Below, piece after piece: positions 48,491 to 60,244 of a DNA stretch of 64,000 nt. Origin of the DNA: Coniochaeta sp. PMI_546 (lineage: Eukaryota; Ascomycota; Sordariomycetes; Coniochaetales; Coniochaetaceae). Each line of letters begins with the position of its first letter. The first letter of the stretch is position 1. The stretch spans positions 1,054,001-1,118,000 of the forward strand of contig MU271146.1 in the NCBI GenBank assembly GCA_021432605.1, written 5' to 3'. Below the pieces are notes generated by a model. It saw only the letters and a list, made by a program, of their open reading frames with translations. It did not search any database and was not told where the DNA came from. The position numbers and the translations under genes are program-made.

Positions 48491-49505
48491 CCGTAGGTAC
48501 TGCTTGACACAGCGCAACGAGTCACTAACACAGTAGCACGCCGGTCTGTGGCTTGGGTGCCCCGGCTTGCCGCATGGTCTGGCTGCTCGGGAACCCCTGG
48601 CTACATGCAAGCCGTCACTCTAGTAAACCCGTACGCTTTAGTGTTTGTATGTATCTATCTAAGTGTACATGATGTTCGCAGGCACATTCGCATACGTGCG
48701 GAGAGACTGGCTTGTGGAGTCGCCTACGCCCTTCTCGCTTGATAATGCCGCCATGGGTCAAGCAAGATCTGGTCATCCCGGTCGGGAGATTCGCAGAGCC
48801 CGTTGAAAGACGTTCTTCAATCATACAGCTCCATTACTCACAAGTCTGCTGTCACTGTCCTCCATCCACAGACACCCCCCTCCTCTCCAGCCCAGAAGAC
48901 AGGGGTACTACCACCACCCCTCCCTGCTATTCTTTACTCCCGTTGTCTCGCGAAGTTCCAGCATGAGCGGTTGCAGGTCCACTAAGCCCTGTCAACCATC
49001 CAGCGGGGCTTCGACTACGCTCTAATATTGTAATGCTGCGTCACCGTCACCGGCAGAGGTTGCCATATCTTGCTCTTCTCGCACTCAATACTCGGGCCTG
49101 CCCGTCTTATACGGTCACCTCAAGATCAGGTTGCGCGTCAATCTTTCTACCTTCTCCATCTCAGTCGACAACCGGAAGATCCCATTGGCGAGAGCCTGCG
49201 AAGGGAGCGACTCTATCTGAAGGCCGGGAAGTGTCACCGTCCCGCTAAGCCTCACGATTATTTCCATCTTTAGTCTGGTTCTCCTGAAGGTGAAGAACAG
49301 CATCTTCGATGCTCTACCTGTTGTTCGCTTTGCTTACTACTCGGCAGCTTCTATAAGAGGGCCCTGCTCTCGCGTCCTTGGACAGTGTAGAACCTGGGAA
49401 TCAAGCAGCAGACGAGAGAGCTTTCTCAGAAGCAAGGCGCTTGTTTTGTTGAATAGTGTACGATCTCGTGGGCTGTAAGCCTCTCCTCCTTCTTTCTCTT
49501 CCCAG

Positions 49506-50337
49506 ATGTCCTCGTACCAACTCCCTGAAGAGCAAGGTTCATTCGTGGTCCCCACGGTCGAGATCACGGACTACGACTACTTGGACCCCGACCTTGAAGA
49601 CTACGAAGATACCACGGCGTCCGTTCAGACATATACTGCTTCGTCGTCCAAGAAGTCTTCCAGTAAGCGACGAGGTAAGGATACGGCCCACTCAGGATCG
49701 GATACAGAGAGAGAGACGCCAGACATGTCGACGCGATCCTCCAAACAACCTTCGAGCTCCAAGCGACATTCAGGGTCTTCTAAATCCAAACCCAAGACCA
49801 AGACGGATGACTGGACAGATGTGACTGAACCTGAAGAGCGGAGACGCATCCAGAACCGTATCGCTCAGAGGAAGTTCCGTATGTTCATACATGAGCAAGC
49901 ATTAAGACCTGGAGTGACTATGGACTGACAGGCGGATGACAGGAGAGAAGGCGCGAGAGCAGAAAGAACAGGCACAGAGGGACCAACAGAACCAAGAGAA
50001 CGCCATCAACACCTACAGAATCCCTGAGCCAGACGATCTAGACCAAGAAGAAGACGTCTCCGGGCTCCCCTGGGGCAGCTTCAACATGCAGTACATCGTC
50101 GCCAGGGGCCACGAGAGTGCGAGCCAACGGGGCAGTCGACGCGCCTCGGATCAGCGGAGATCTGGCGACATGCCGCAATACACGAATCCCTACAGCGACG
50201 GGTACGGGCAGGTTGCGAGCTTCGACGGCAGAGACAGTAGCGGGGACGACGCCATAGTCTACGACGAGTCGCCGTACTTCTACGACTACGAAACTACCTC
50301 GCCTGGCGACGGTCAGGGGTATGGTTCTACGAGCTAG
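49506..50337 (+). CDS. bZIP-type basic-region transcription factor lacking a leucine zipper
   Basis: Two exons, 49506-49878 and 49943-50337, give 255 aa. The intron (GTATGT...GACAG) interrupts the basic region and closes as RKF/R/EKAREQKE. The basic region EERRRIQNRIAQRKFREKAR contains NRIAQRKFR, matching the DNA-contact signature N-x2-A-Q-x2-F-R of Yap/Pap1-type fungal bZIPs. The following 21 residues (EKAREQKEQAQRDQQNQENA) contain no Leu at any heptad position, so no ordinary zipper is present. The N-terminus is Ser/Lys-rich with an acidic Tyr/Asp stretch (DYDYLDPDLEDYED); the C-terminus is Gly/Ser/Tyr-rich. Expected to be nuclear; targets unknown. The ATG immediately follows an AG, implying a 5'UTR intron. 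Confidence 0.8.
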
Positions 50338-52392
50338 TATGTACGTCCCGGATGCCTCGCGGCGGCGCTTGATGCACGTCTGACTGACCTCAGAACAAAG
50401 GCCATTAGGATGTAAATGACCTCCAACGACAGTAAGGGAAGGCAATCCCATCCAAGACGGACGAACTCGGAGCTCCGAGGAATGATTCATATGTGCGATG
50501 GCTTTCCGTTGGTCAATTTACGAATAGGGGGTCATCGGCAGGCGTCGGGAGACGGCGATGACTGCAGCCAGCATGGTTGGACAAAGCCAGCAACAAGGGC
50601 CACGCAAAGTACAACACATATACACGACGGTTGATGCCTTGGAACCTTTCGGATGCGCTATACCCACTCCATCTCTTCCTCTATGTTTTAGGCTTCTCTC
50701 TGCTTGCATTGGTCTCTACTTTCTTCTCCCTCTTTTCCTCCACTTCTCGATATGTTGCATATACCCACTCTGGCTTATATCTTTTTGGTTTCGGTTTTCT
50801 CGCAGAGCACGAGTACGTGCAGTACGAAAGTTGATAGGGTTCACAGCGTTTTGAACAATAGATTCTAGAAGAAATCCTCTCCGTCTTGCAATCTCCGTCT
50901 GTAACGAGTGCCTATCGAGCCGCGGCGGTGTGTTGTCATGAATGCGTCAGGGTCCCGACTTTGTTTGCTCGCGTGCGTCGCGTTCAGAAAATTTGTGGCC
51001 AAGATTTCTCATTCGTGGCCTTATTGCTCAGGGTGGTACGTAACATCATGCAAGGAGAGGCTGCTGATTGCCAAGCACAACCTCTACGACGTCAAGGGCC
51101 TGATGCCTAAGAACCAGGTACTCACTTGTACTGTACCTCGGTCGGTCCTCAGGCAGACGCCATAGTAAGGTAGTCACAAACTGTATGGAATACAACTCGG
51201 AATCAAAGCGATCAACTACCAAATCAAGTATCGACGAGCATGGGCCGGCATGTCATATGCTCCAATATTGTTGCGCGGACCTTACGTACTCCTGCAGCAG
51301 AGGGCCGCGAGGATGCGTCATACCCAGGGTAGGGTAGCTGTTGTGGGACAAGCCATCCGGTTGTTGTACATAGGAGTGTAGAGTCATCAATCGCGAAAAA
51401 ACGTGACGTCCTGACAGAGGCGGGTTTGTCATCAGAGTCTCGGTTCTCGAAGCCCTAGTCTAGCGTCTGCAATTGCTACATCTAGGTATGTCTAGCGCCA
51501 GTTCTTGCCGCGACAACCACCGCCAAAAAAAAGCCACAAAGGCGCAACGACATGTGTAGTGGTTCCGAATCGTCTGGGGACACCAGGAACGCGCAGCCAC
51601 CTTCGCCCATTACTGCAATTTTGGATAGGCAACCCTTCATATCGGCAGGCTGCCACATCCTTTTGCACGTTAGCGTTGCACACTGGATTTCATCTCATTT
51701 CGGGTTTCGGTAGAGGTCCATCACGAGTTAAGATGTAAATCACGTTTGTCATAGGACGGACCGTACTCCGTCTCGTCCAAGCTTCACTGCCGTCCTTGGC
51801 TCCTGGGACGACCTAGTGGATCTCCAAGGGTTCAGCCAAATCAGACAAGGTTCTCACCGTCCCATTGTCCTGGGCTTGGCAGCGGCGCTGCGCATGCATG
51901 ATGGACCAAACCTGGGAGTTCCGAGCTTCTACCGCTGTGAGAAGCTAAACTCCGCAAGGCAGGTCGACACTGCACAATAATGAGGGTACACTACTGGTGG
52001 ATGTATACTATGTACGTGATACTAGTGTAGTAGTGTACGATGCATGTCCAATGCTTCTGGCTGCAGGTCAGATGCACCGCGCTTGCCCTAAAGAAGAGGA
52101 GGGTGCCTGCCCCACACGCTCAGCCTTACTGTGTAATAATAACCTGGAAACCTAGACTTGTGCCGCCTTAACACCGCCGGGATTCTGCCCGCTGGGCCAA
52201 AATTATTCGGATGGCTATTCTTCGGAACTGACTCTCCTTCAGACCAGTCTCACTTTAGCAAATCAGCATCTTTGAAACAGCCTTCACTCAGTCTTGATTC
52301 TCTCACCGAAGCATAGTACAGTAGCTCCTCGTGCCTCTCCTCTGCAGGTACTTCCTCACAATTCATTGCACCCTGCACGAGGTTTCCTCACA
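50338..52392. other. Intergenic, 2 kb
   Basis: 3' flank of the bZIP-like gene and promoter of the Lys-rich gene. Only short ORFs; no RNA gene or repeat family recognised. Confidence 0.5.
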
Positions 52393-53872
52393 ATGGATAC
52401 CGAACTCAAGCAGCAGGCGTCGGCGTCCAAAGTTGACCAGACTAAGCTGAAGGAGGAGGCCGAACGCAAAGGTATGCTCGTCCAATCACCCCGGTCTATC
52501 AGATGCGTGTATTCCCGTCTTGCATATTTCGATGTTACTCTGGCAAGCTCGCACTCCTGACCTCCATAATTTCGTATCTCGTCTCTCATGTCTCTCAACT
52601 CCCGTTGAGGCTGCCTTGATGTCACCACCATCACCACTCCATATCCACCCATACTTCATGTTCCTCTCGACCCTACTGGTTCGCAAACCTGCGGCTGTCT
52701 CTTTCTATCACCCACCCAATTCACTTTTCATTCGGCCACATCCCAATCACATCCGCCCTTTGTCAATATCCCCATTCTACCACCAAAGTCAACCCCAGCT
52801 GACAACCACATCTCAGAGGCAAAACTCGCCCGACAGCGGAGACTGAGGAAGGAGCGGGCCGAGACCCGCAAGGCGAAGCGCCGCGTCAAAGCGGAGGCCA
52901 AGAAGGCGCGCAAGGCCAACGTCCAGCCCGCCGGGAAATGGACCGAGGAGCGCAAGGCCGCCGATGCCGAGAAGAAGGCCGCCACCGGCCTCGGCAAGCA
53001 GGAGAAGCGCCGGCGCCGGCTGTTGGCCAGGGCCGAGAAGCTCGAGGCCCAGGCTAGGAAGCTCATGCTTGAGGCGCAGAAGGCTAGGGCCAGATTTGCG
53101 GTGCTTACGGAGTTGAAGCAGGTGAGATTTCTCTTTCTTTTTGTGTCCCTTGAGTTTGGTTTGTGGTGGTTGAGATTGCGCGTGGGTGGTGACTTTTTTC
53201 GATACCTACATCGCTCGGGTCGTGCGGTCAATTCCTCGTTTGGAGTGTCCGAATGAGCGATCTCGGTGGCTGAACTACCCTGGCGTGACACCCGTCTATT
53301 GTCATGTCCATCAAACGAGATGATGCTACATGTGTATCCGGCACTTGCGTTGGAAATAAAACGGCTAACAGAAGCGGTCGCCTTTCTCCGCATTTTAGGT
53401 CGAAGAAGCTGAGAAGAAGAAGACCCTAGAGGAGGTCAACGAGCTCCAGACCAAAGGCCCTGATGCTGACAGCGATGGCTCGAGCTCATCTGAAGACTCT
53501 GATGGTTCGGAGGACTCGGAATCTGAGTCTGATGGGGGTGCGGAAGTCAAGAAAGCCGACTCGGACTCGGAGTCATCTTCGTCTGACGAAGAGCCCGCCC
53601 CTAAGAAGGTGAAGCTGGATAAGAACGATAAGGCCATTCAGAAGGAAAAGCAGGCGGAGAGAGCTGACAAGGCTGAGTCGGAGAAGACCGAGACACCGCA
53701 GCTGAAGTTGAAGGGAGCTAAGGCTGGGAAGAAGTCCAAGAAAGCTAAGAAAGACAAGAAGGCCAAAACTGTCACCACGAAGGAGGAAGTAAAGGCGGAA
53801 GCGTCCGACGAGGAATTGCCTAAGAAGGAGAAGTCGCAAAAGAAGAAGAGGAAGCACACCGAGTCGCAGTGA
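52393..53872 (+). CDS. Lys/Glu-rich nuclear-type protein of unknown function
   Basis: Three exons, 52393-52471, 52817-53121 and 53399-53872, give 285 aa; phases close (ERKE/AKLARQRRL and ELKQ/VEEAEKKK). I do not recognise the family. Residues 1-130 are a highly charged helical, probably coiled-coil, segment (LRKERAETRKAKRRVKAEAKKARK; AEKLEAQARKLMLEAQKARARF). Residues about 145-195 are an acidic Ser/Asp/Glu run, a CK2-type substrate composition, and the C-terminus is Lys-rich with several nuclear/nucleolar localisation-like stretches ending KKKRKHTESQ. Composition resembles nucleolar ribosome-biogenesis or chromatin proteins. Introns of 345 and 277 nt are long for this window. Function is not assignable from sequence alone. 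Confidence 0.7.
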
Positions 53873-54483
53873 TTAGGTGCAGACAAGCATCGAGATGGAG
53901 TTGTCAATAGACTTATACCCTCTGGCGTTATAGAGACGGAAAACGGAATGGATTGGGCATTGCTTTACATCGGCGAATAGCATCGTCGGCACCGGCATAG
54001 CATAGATACCAGGTTCGAGAGGTACTAGCGGATAGCATTGAGACTTTCACTATGGACTAGTATATTCTTCAAGTAAAACTAGAGTATCTTTACGTCCCAT
54101 CTAAACATCAGGGTTTCTAGAGTTTATACAGACGGCGCCGGAGTGGATCTATCGGAAGGCGTCACCTCGACCGAGGGGCCGGGCCGCTTATCAGACGCCG
54201 GAGTGGGGTCAGACAGATTCCGGAGCTTCAGATCTCGGATCCGCTCGAAAGCGGCAACCTTAAAACGCGGCAGCCCCACACAAACGTCAGAAGTGCCCCC
54301 CGCCCCCCTGTATTGATCCAAGCTCCAGGGAGCTCAACGTGTTCAGAATTAAACGAGCCACAACCTTGACGGTCAAGCAACAACCTCCGCATAAAACCAC
54401 AAGCTCTCGAGTTTAGGGGATGCCATTTCGAGTACAGCCCTAAGTGCGAACCCTCCCTCTTTTCCCCCCTAATTGATGCAGCC
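53873..54483. other. Intergenic
   Basis: 3' flank of the Lys-rich gene and promoter of glucosidase I. No gene seen. Confidence 0.5.
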
Positions 54484-57116
54484 ATGGCGCGCTCGCACCA
54501 GTTGAGCCGTCTGCTCGCCTTCCTTCTCCTCAACATCCTCTCGTTTGCGCCGCGGGGCGCTCTGGCAGTCGGCCCCGTCGTCGAGGATGGCGAGTCCATA
54601 CTCATCAGCGAGATCGGGCGGTTGAACAACCAGAGCCTGCTATGGGGCCCCTACAGACCCAATCTTTATTTTGGCATTCGGCCCAGGATACCGAAGAGCT
54701 TGATGACGGGCTTGATGTGGGGGAAGATCGAGACGTACACGGATTACCAGAACAGTATGGGCTGAACCCCTCCGGTGGCAAGAGTTGTGGTGTGGAATGA
54801 TTGCTGATTGATTGTTGTGGTGCAGATATCCGGTACACGTGCGAGCAGAATGAGGGCATGCAGGGCTACGGCTGGGACGAATATGACACCCGGAAAGGCG
54901 GCGTTCAGTCGATCCACGACAAGGAGAACAAGATCGACATCACGACGTCGTTCGTCAAGATCCCCGGTGGCGCACACGGTGGTAGCTGGGGCGCAAGGAT
55001 CAAGGGACAACTGAGAGACGATGCGGCCGAGGACCAGAAGACGATTCTGTTCTTCTACGTCACACAGGAGGGACTGGGCAGCGAGCTGGGAGCTGTGCCG
55101 AGCGTGGATCAAAGCGGATATGATGCCGACGTGACTCTGATCGGGAACTCAGAAACTCTCGGCAACTATAAACTCAAGGTCACACGGGGCACCGGAAAGC
55201 TCCCCGAGAGCGACCACGACATCTCCGAATTCCGTGTTCCTGGCAAGACCATCGTGCAGTCGCTCACGTACCCCGACGAGATTCTGTGGCAGGCCAAGCC
55301 AATCGTCTTCAAGCAGCTGAAGGAGGGTGTCGACTTTCTCGTCGACAACAAATACGACGACAACAACGCCCCGCCACCATGGCAGGTGTACCAACTAGAG
55401 AACAGACCTGGGGCCGGCAACGTCCAGATCGTGGAGAAGATATTCGAGGGTAACTTCGAGTTCGACGTCCTCTTCTCCAGCGCTTCCGTCGGCAAGGACA
55501 TCACCAGCGACGATCTCACGCGCGAGATCAAGGCCACGTCGGACTCCTTTGAGGAGCGCTTCTCCAGCGTCTTTGAGCTCCAGGCCCCGTTCAAGGTGGA
55601 GAAGTACAAGAAGTTCGCCAGGAGCATGTTCTCCAACTTGATCGGAGGCATCGGTTACTTCTATGGACACGCCGTGGTGGACCGCTCCTATGCGCCCGAG
55701 TACGATGAGGAGAACGAAGGCTTCTGGGAGGAGACTGCTGAGGCGCGGGCACGCCGGCAGGAGAAGCTTGAGGGCCCTTATGAGCTCTTCTCCGCCATCC
55801 CTTCGCGGCCGTTTTTCCCGCGAGGGTTTTTGTGGGACGAGGGCTTCCACCTGATTCCGATTGCTGAATGGGATATCGATCTTACCTTGGAGATCGTCAA
55901 GAGCTGGTTCAACCTTATGGACGAGGATGGCTGGATTGCCCGAGAACAGATCCTCGGCCCCGAGGCCCGGAGCAAGGTCCCAGAGGAGTTCCAGACACAA
56001 TACCCTCACTACGCCAACCCACCCACCCTGTTCCTCATCCTAGACACATTCATCGACAAGCTCCGCAAGTCCAACGGCAGCATGCCCGCCACCAAGGAGA
56101 CCGTTCCTCAAGACTCCTCAATCTCGACAGCTTCGCTCGACAACCCTGTAGTCGGCATAGAGTACCTCCGCCGCCTGTACCCCCTCCTCCGTCGGCAGTA
56201 CAACTGGTTCAAAAAGACCCAGTACGGCGACATCAAATCCTACGACCGCGAGGCCTACTCGTCTAAAGAAGCCTACCGCTGGCGCGGCCGCACGGTCCGA
56301 CACTGCCTCACCAGCGGACTGGACGATTACCCGCGTCCCCAGCCCCCGCACCCGGGCGAGCTGCACGTCGACCTCATGTCCTGGATGGGCCTGATGACCA
56401 AGTCGCTGATCAACATCGCCGACGCCATCGACTACCCCGAGGAGGTGAATGAGCTGAAGAAGAATCTGAATGCGCTGGAGCACAACCTCGACGACCTGCA
56501 TTGGTCCGAGAAGGAAGGGTGCTACTGCGACGCCACCATCGACGACTTCGAAGAGCACACTCTGGTCTGCCACAAGGGCTACATCTCGCTCTTCCCCTTC
56601 CTGACCGGTCTGCTCAAGCCGGACAGCCCCAAGCTGGGCAAGGTTCTTGCCCTGCTCGGCGACGAGACGGAGCTCTTCAGCCCGCATGGCATCCGCAGCT
56701 TGAGCAAGAAGGACGAGCTGTACGGCACGGACGAGAACTACTGGCGGAGTCCGGTGTGGATCAACATCAACTACCTGGCTATTGTTGAACTCTACGTAAG
56801 TTTGAATTCCTCCGCAGTCCCGCGATGTCTTGTCTTGTTATTCTTCAATAACTAACCTCCTTTTTCTCTCAAGAAACTCGGCACGCAGAGCGGCCCTCAT
56901 CAAAAGACGGCAGCGGACCTGTACACGCGCCTGCGCAAGAACATCGTCGACACCGTCTTCCAGAGCTGGGAGGAGACGGGCTTCGCGTGGGAGCAGTACA
57001 ACCCCGAGACGGGCAAGGGCCAGCGCACCCAGCACTTCACCGGCTGGACCAGCTTGGTGGTCAAGATCATGACGATGCCGGAGTTGGATGTGGCTCGGGT
57101 GAAGGACGAGCTATAG
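54484..57116 (+). CDS. Mannosyl-oligosaccharide glucosidase (ER glucosidase I, GH63)
   Basis: Three exons, 54484-54754, 54826-56795 and 56874-57116, give 827 aa (yeast Cwh41 is 833). It trims the outermost alpha-1,2-glucose from N-glycans in the ER lumen. A signal peptide or anchor spans residues 5-28 ([22 protein letters not shown]). The GH63 N-terminal domain starts [17 protein letters not shown]; the (alpha/alpha)6 domain contains [18 protein letters not shown] (about 420), the ELHVD pair near 600, which has the Glu-x3-Asp spacing of the catalytic residues reported for the yeast enzyme, and [15 protein letters not shown]. The last exon encodes [21 protein letters not shown]. Junctions read YQN/N/IRYTC and VELY/KLGTQSG. 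It is convergent with the Gyp7 gene, 385 bases apart. Confidence 0.94.
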
Positions 57117-57501
57117 ATAGAGAGGGTCTACATGTGGGATTTCTTTCTTGTATGTATGATACGACATGATATACGAAACGATGTGCGTGACCTTCTGCGG
57201 CGTGTCCATACCTGAGTGCTTGGGCTGGGTAGATAAGGGCATACAAAAGTCGAGTTACTCCTTTCTTGCGCAAAACTAATCGAGTTCCCCCTGTTCATGT
57301 CGAGGAAGTAGCCGTGTCTACTCTGGCTTCGTCCTTGTCAATTGACGAAGATGATGTTCCCCGTGTCTCCCATCAGTATATCCGACCATTCATAACAAAA
57401 CGTGAATAATACAAGGCTGCAAATAGACTACCAATCGTTACACGTGGTGCGATCGTTTCCACCGCGCACCAGCGGTCCTCCCGCAGACACATAGCGTCGG
57501 G
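57117..57501. other. Convergent intergenic region
   Basis: 3' flanks of glucosidase I and the Rab-GAP; nothing else seen. Confidence 0.5.
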
Positions 57502-60244
57502 TTACTTCCTCACGAACCCGTCTCCCTTGCCTACGACATCTTTTCTCGGGAGAATCTCGACTTTTCTGCTCAGCAGTTTCCGCAACTCTGGCGTGATGAT
57601 CTTCCTGGCCGCGTCGGTATCCACTTGCTTCCCGGGCGAGGCCGTCTTACCGCCACGCGCGGGAGGCAGGGCCGGCCGGGGAGAAGAGGTACTGCCGCCG
57701 GCTGGGGGAGACGTCGGAGCATCCGCTGACGAGAATGACGAGCCGAGGGTGCGCCGCGGACCGGGAAAGTTCTCCTTCTTGTCGACTGCCTCGACGAGGC
57801 GCTGGAAGCGGCGGAAGAGCGCCTCGGCGCGGATGAGGGTAGATTCCAGATCGATCCTGCCTGACAACTCGTTGACTATTGTCGAGGATGTCAGTATGAT
57901 GTCTCCAAAACAGACACCGACTTATTGGCAGATAAAGAAAGACAAGAAAAACCTACCATACTTGAGCACCTCGTCAAAGTGCTTGAGATGCATCATGATG
58001 ACCTCCCTGTGTTTCTCCAATATGGCCAACGCAATGAACAAGTGGAAACTACTGCTCAGGTAGTCCGTCCACAGCGTCTCCCACAGACGCAGCACGTCCA
58101 TCCAGTTGAACTCCCGCTTGAACCAGACCAACAGCATACGGAAGAAGAAGAAGAAGTTTGTGCTGTCGGCAGCCTGCAGGTGTGCGTACAGCTTGGGGTC
58201 CATGAACTGGACCAGGTGATCCAGCGTCAGCAGCTGCGACCGCATGCCGGACTGGTCCCTCAGGAAGTTCCGCTCCATGCGGTCCATGAAGTGCTTGAAG
58301 GCCCAGAACGCCATGGCGTCGTCCTGCAGGACGGCGTAGATGGGGGCAAGGAGGTCCGACATCCCCTGGACGTAGCCCAGGTCCTTGTTGTACTCGTTGT
58401 ACGTGAGCAGCATGTCTTTTAGCTGCTCCATGTGCACGTTTGTGCCCGCGCTGGCAAAAGGCGAGTCCGGGTCCGGGTGGGGGATGTCTTCGCCCGCGAA
58501 GATGGGTACGTTTCGGTCGGTTCTGTGGACGTCTTTCTCTGAAGCTCTGGTCAGTACTTTCTGTTGTTTGCACGGAAAGTAGTAGTGTAGTAGTAGTCGA
58601 CTCGAGTCTGTCGTGCTTACCTATACGACCGCGCTGCTCTCTCCACCACTCGCCCTCCTCCCCTTCGCCACCCCTGTCGATCTGCCTCTCCCACCAGGAC
58701 GCCTTGAGTTTGATATACTCGTCCCTCAAAGATGCGGCCTGTGCTTTCCTCTCGTCCGAGGTGCTATACCAGTCGTAGACACCCAGAAGGAACAGCCACG
58801 CCTCTTTCCGGACCCCATCTTCAGGATCTAGTCCGCCGTGGAATATCCGCTCCTTAACCTCGTCGACCGTAAGCGTCAGCCTGCCAGTAGTCGGATCGAA
58901 GAAGCCCTGCCACTCCCTCATCGTGACCGTCCTCCTCATGTCCTCGAGAGACAGCGCGCTGCTCCCCTCCAGCAGCTCAAACTCGCCCACATCCGTGTTC
59001 TCCAGCTCCATGACGTCCCTGGCCGTCCATATCCTCTGATTCCTGTCCCGCTCGCTCTGCTCGGCCATGCCCATCGCCCACCGCGCGAGATATATCCTCG
59101 CGCTGTCAAACTCCTCCTGCAACGTCTGCACCTCGGGGTTGCGCATCAGCCGCCGCACCTGGGGCGGCACGCGCGGGCTGTCCAGCACGTCGTTGGCCGC
59201 CTGGCGCGTAAACGTCGTCACCTTGCTAAACTTCTCCATGATGTTCCACCCCGTCTCCTTGACAAACTTCATGAACGGATCCATGCCCGCGTCCCGCCCT
59301 CCCCCGCCGGTCTGCCCCGGCCTAGCGGGCACGCCGAACCCGCTACCGCCGTCGCTCACGCCCCTCGCATGACTCACCACCGGCTTACCGAAGGCTTCCG
59401 AGTCCTCCGCCGACGGCTCGACGAGGTAGACGTTGGGCTCGGCGCCGCTGCGCTCGATGCGCACGTAGCGCTTCAGCCAGCGCAGGACCTCGTCGCCGCC
59501 CCAGAACATTTCGCCGCTCTCGCCGAAGGGGTCGAAGGATCGGCTCGTCCGCTTCTTCCGCTGCAGGATGGTACTCTGGCACTCGCTGTCGTGGAAGAAG
59601 AGGGCGGGGAAGCTGTCGCCGGCCCGGGTGTTGATGACCACGCTGCCGAACCACCAGCCCACGCTCGGCGGGCGGACGAGCAGGCTGTATATGGCCGAGA
59701 CGGGGACGGCGAAGGCGTAGGCTCCCGCTGCGGCGCCGTGGTGGGTGGTCACTGTCGGCGGCGGGGGGACGAGGTATGTCTGTCTCGGCGGGGAGGGTGT
59801 CTCGGATGGTGAGCCGGTGCTGCTGCTGTCACCTACGGCCAGGTCGACCTTGACGTAGATGCTCGCCGCGTCGCCGAGGGAGGACTCTGGGAGCCATGCC
59901 AGGAGGAGGTCGGAGGAGGCGGGCGAGTCGGCCGAGGAGGGAGATGAGGACCGGGCGGCGGCGGCGGCGGTGCTGTTCTGCGGCGGTTTCTGTTGCAGCA
60001 GGGCGATGTAGCCTGGTATGTTGTCCTTTGCGGATGGGGTCGGGTGGATGTAGACCTTGCTCTTGGAGAAGAGCAGCTTGACGCCGCGGCCGCTCTCGGT
60101 GTGGGTGACGGTGTTGTACTCGCCTTCCTCGTCGTCGCTCATGGCGTAGAAGCTGCCGGTCGGGGAGGGTGCTCGGGCTGGTGCTGGCGTACCGACTCCG
60201 CCTGAAGGGGTGGATTTGGACGACATTCTGGGGCCTTTTGTCAT
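57502..60244 (-). CDS. TBC-domain Rab GTPase-activating protein, Gyp7-like
   Basis: Three exons on the minus strand, 58621-60244, 57957-58538 and 57502-57875, give 859 aa. Introns are GTAAGC...CTTCAG and GTAGGT...AATAG. The N-terminal domain (VKLLFSKSKVYIHPTPSAKDNIPGY) is the Gyp7 lipid-binding-like region. The TBC domain (about 470-740) begins GLDPEDGVRKEAWLFLLG. It has both catalytic fingers: the Arg in EKDVHRTDR at about 547 (restored only by splicing) and the Gln in GYVQGMSDL at about 593. It accelerates GTP hydrolysis on Ypt7-type Rabs and so limits vacuole fusion. The final exon, YVNELSGRIDLESTLIRAEALFRRF, is family-typical. ATG 60244 is the first Met; a second in-frame Met six codons on is an alternative. 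Confidence 0.93.

Larger units (their letters stand above)
43341..49505. other. 6.2 kb block without supportable genes
   Basis: Both strands hold only short ORFs (under about 140 codons) with no recognisable family, no matching splice-joined frames and no coding-like composition. The first part (about 43480-43700) is AT-rich with many TA/TAAG words. Short tandem repeats occur near 47.27 and 48.47 kb. The last part, 49030-49505, is CT-rich and ends in TTCCCAG directly before the bZIP ATG, suggesting 5'UTR with an intron. No terminal repeats or transposase-like fragments were recognised. Confidence 0.55.

Noticed and set aside
58838-59812. 324-codon plus-strand ORF
   Set aside because: Exact antisense shadow of the Gyp7 gene; His/Arg/Pro-rich composition is that expected of the opposite strand of GC-rich coding DNA.
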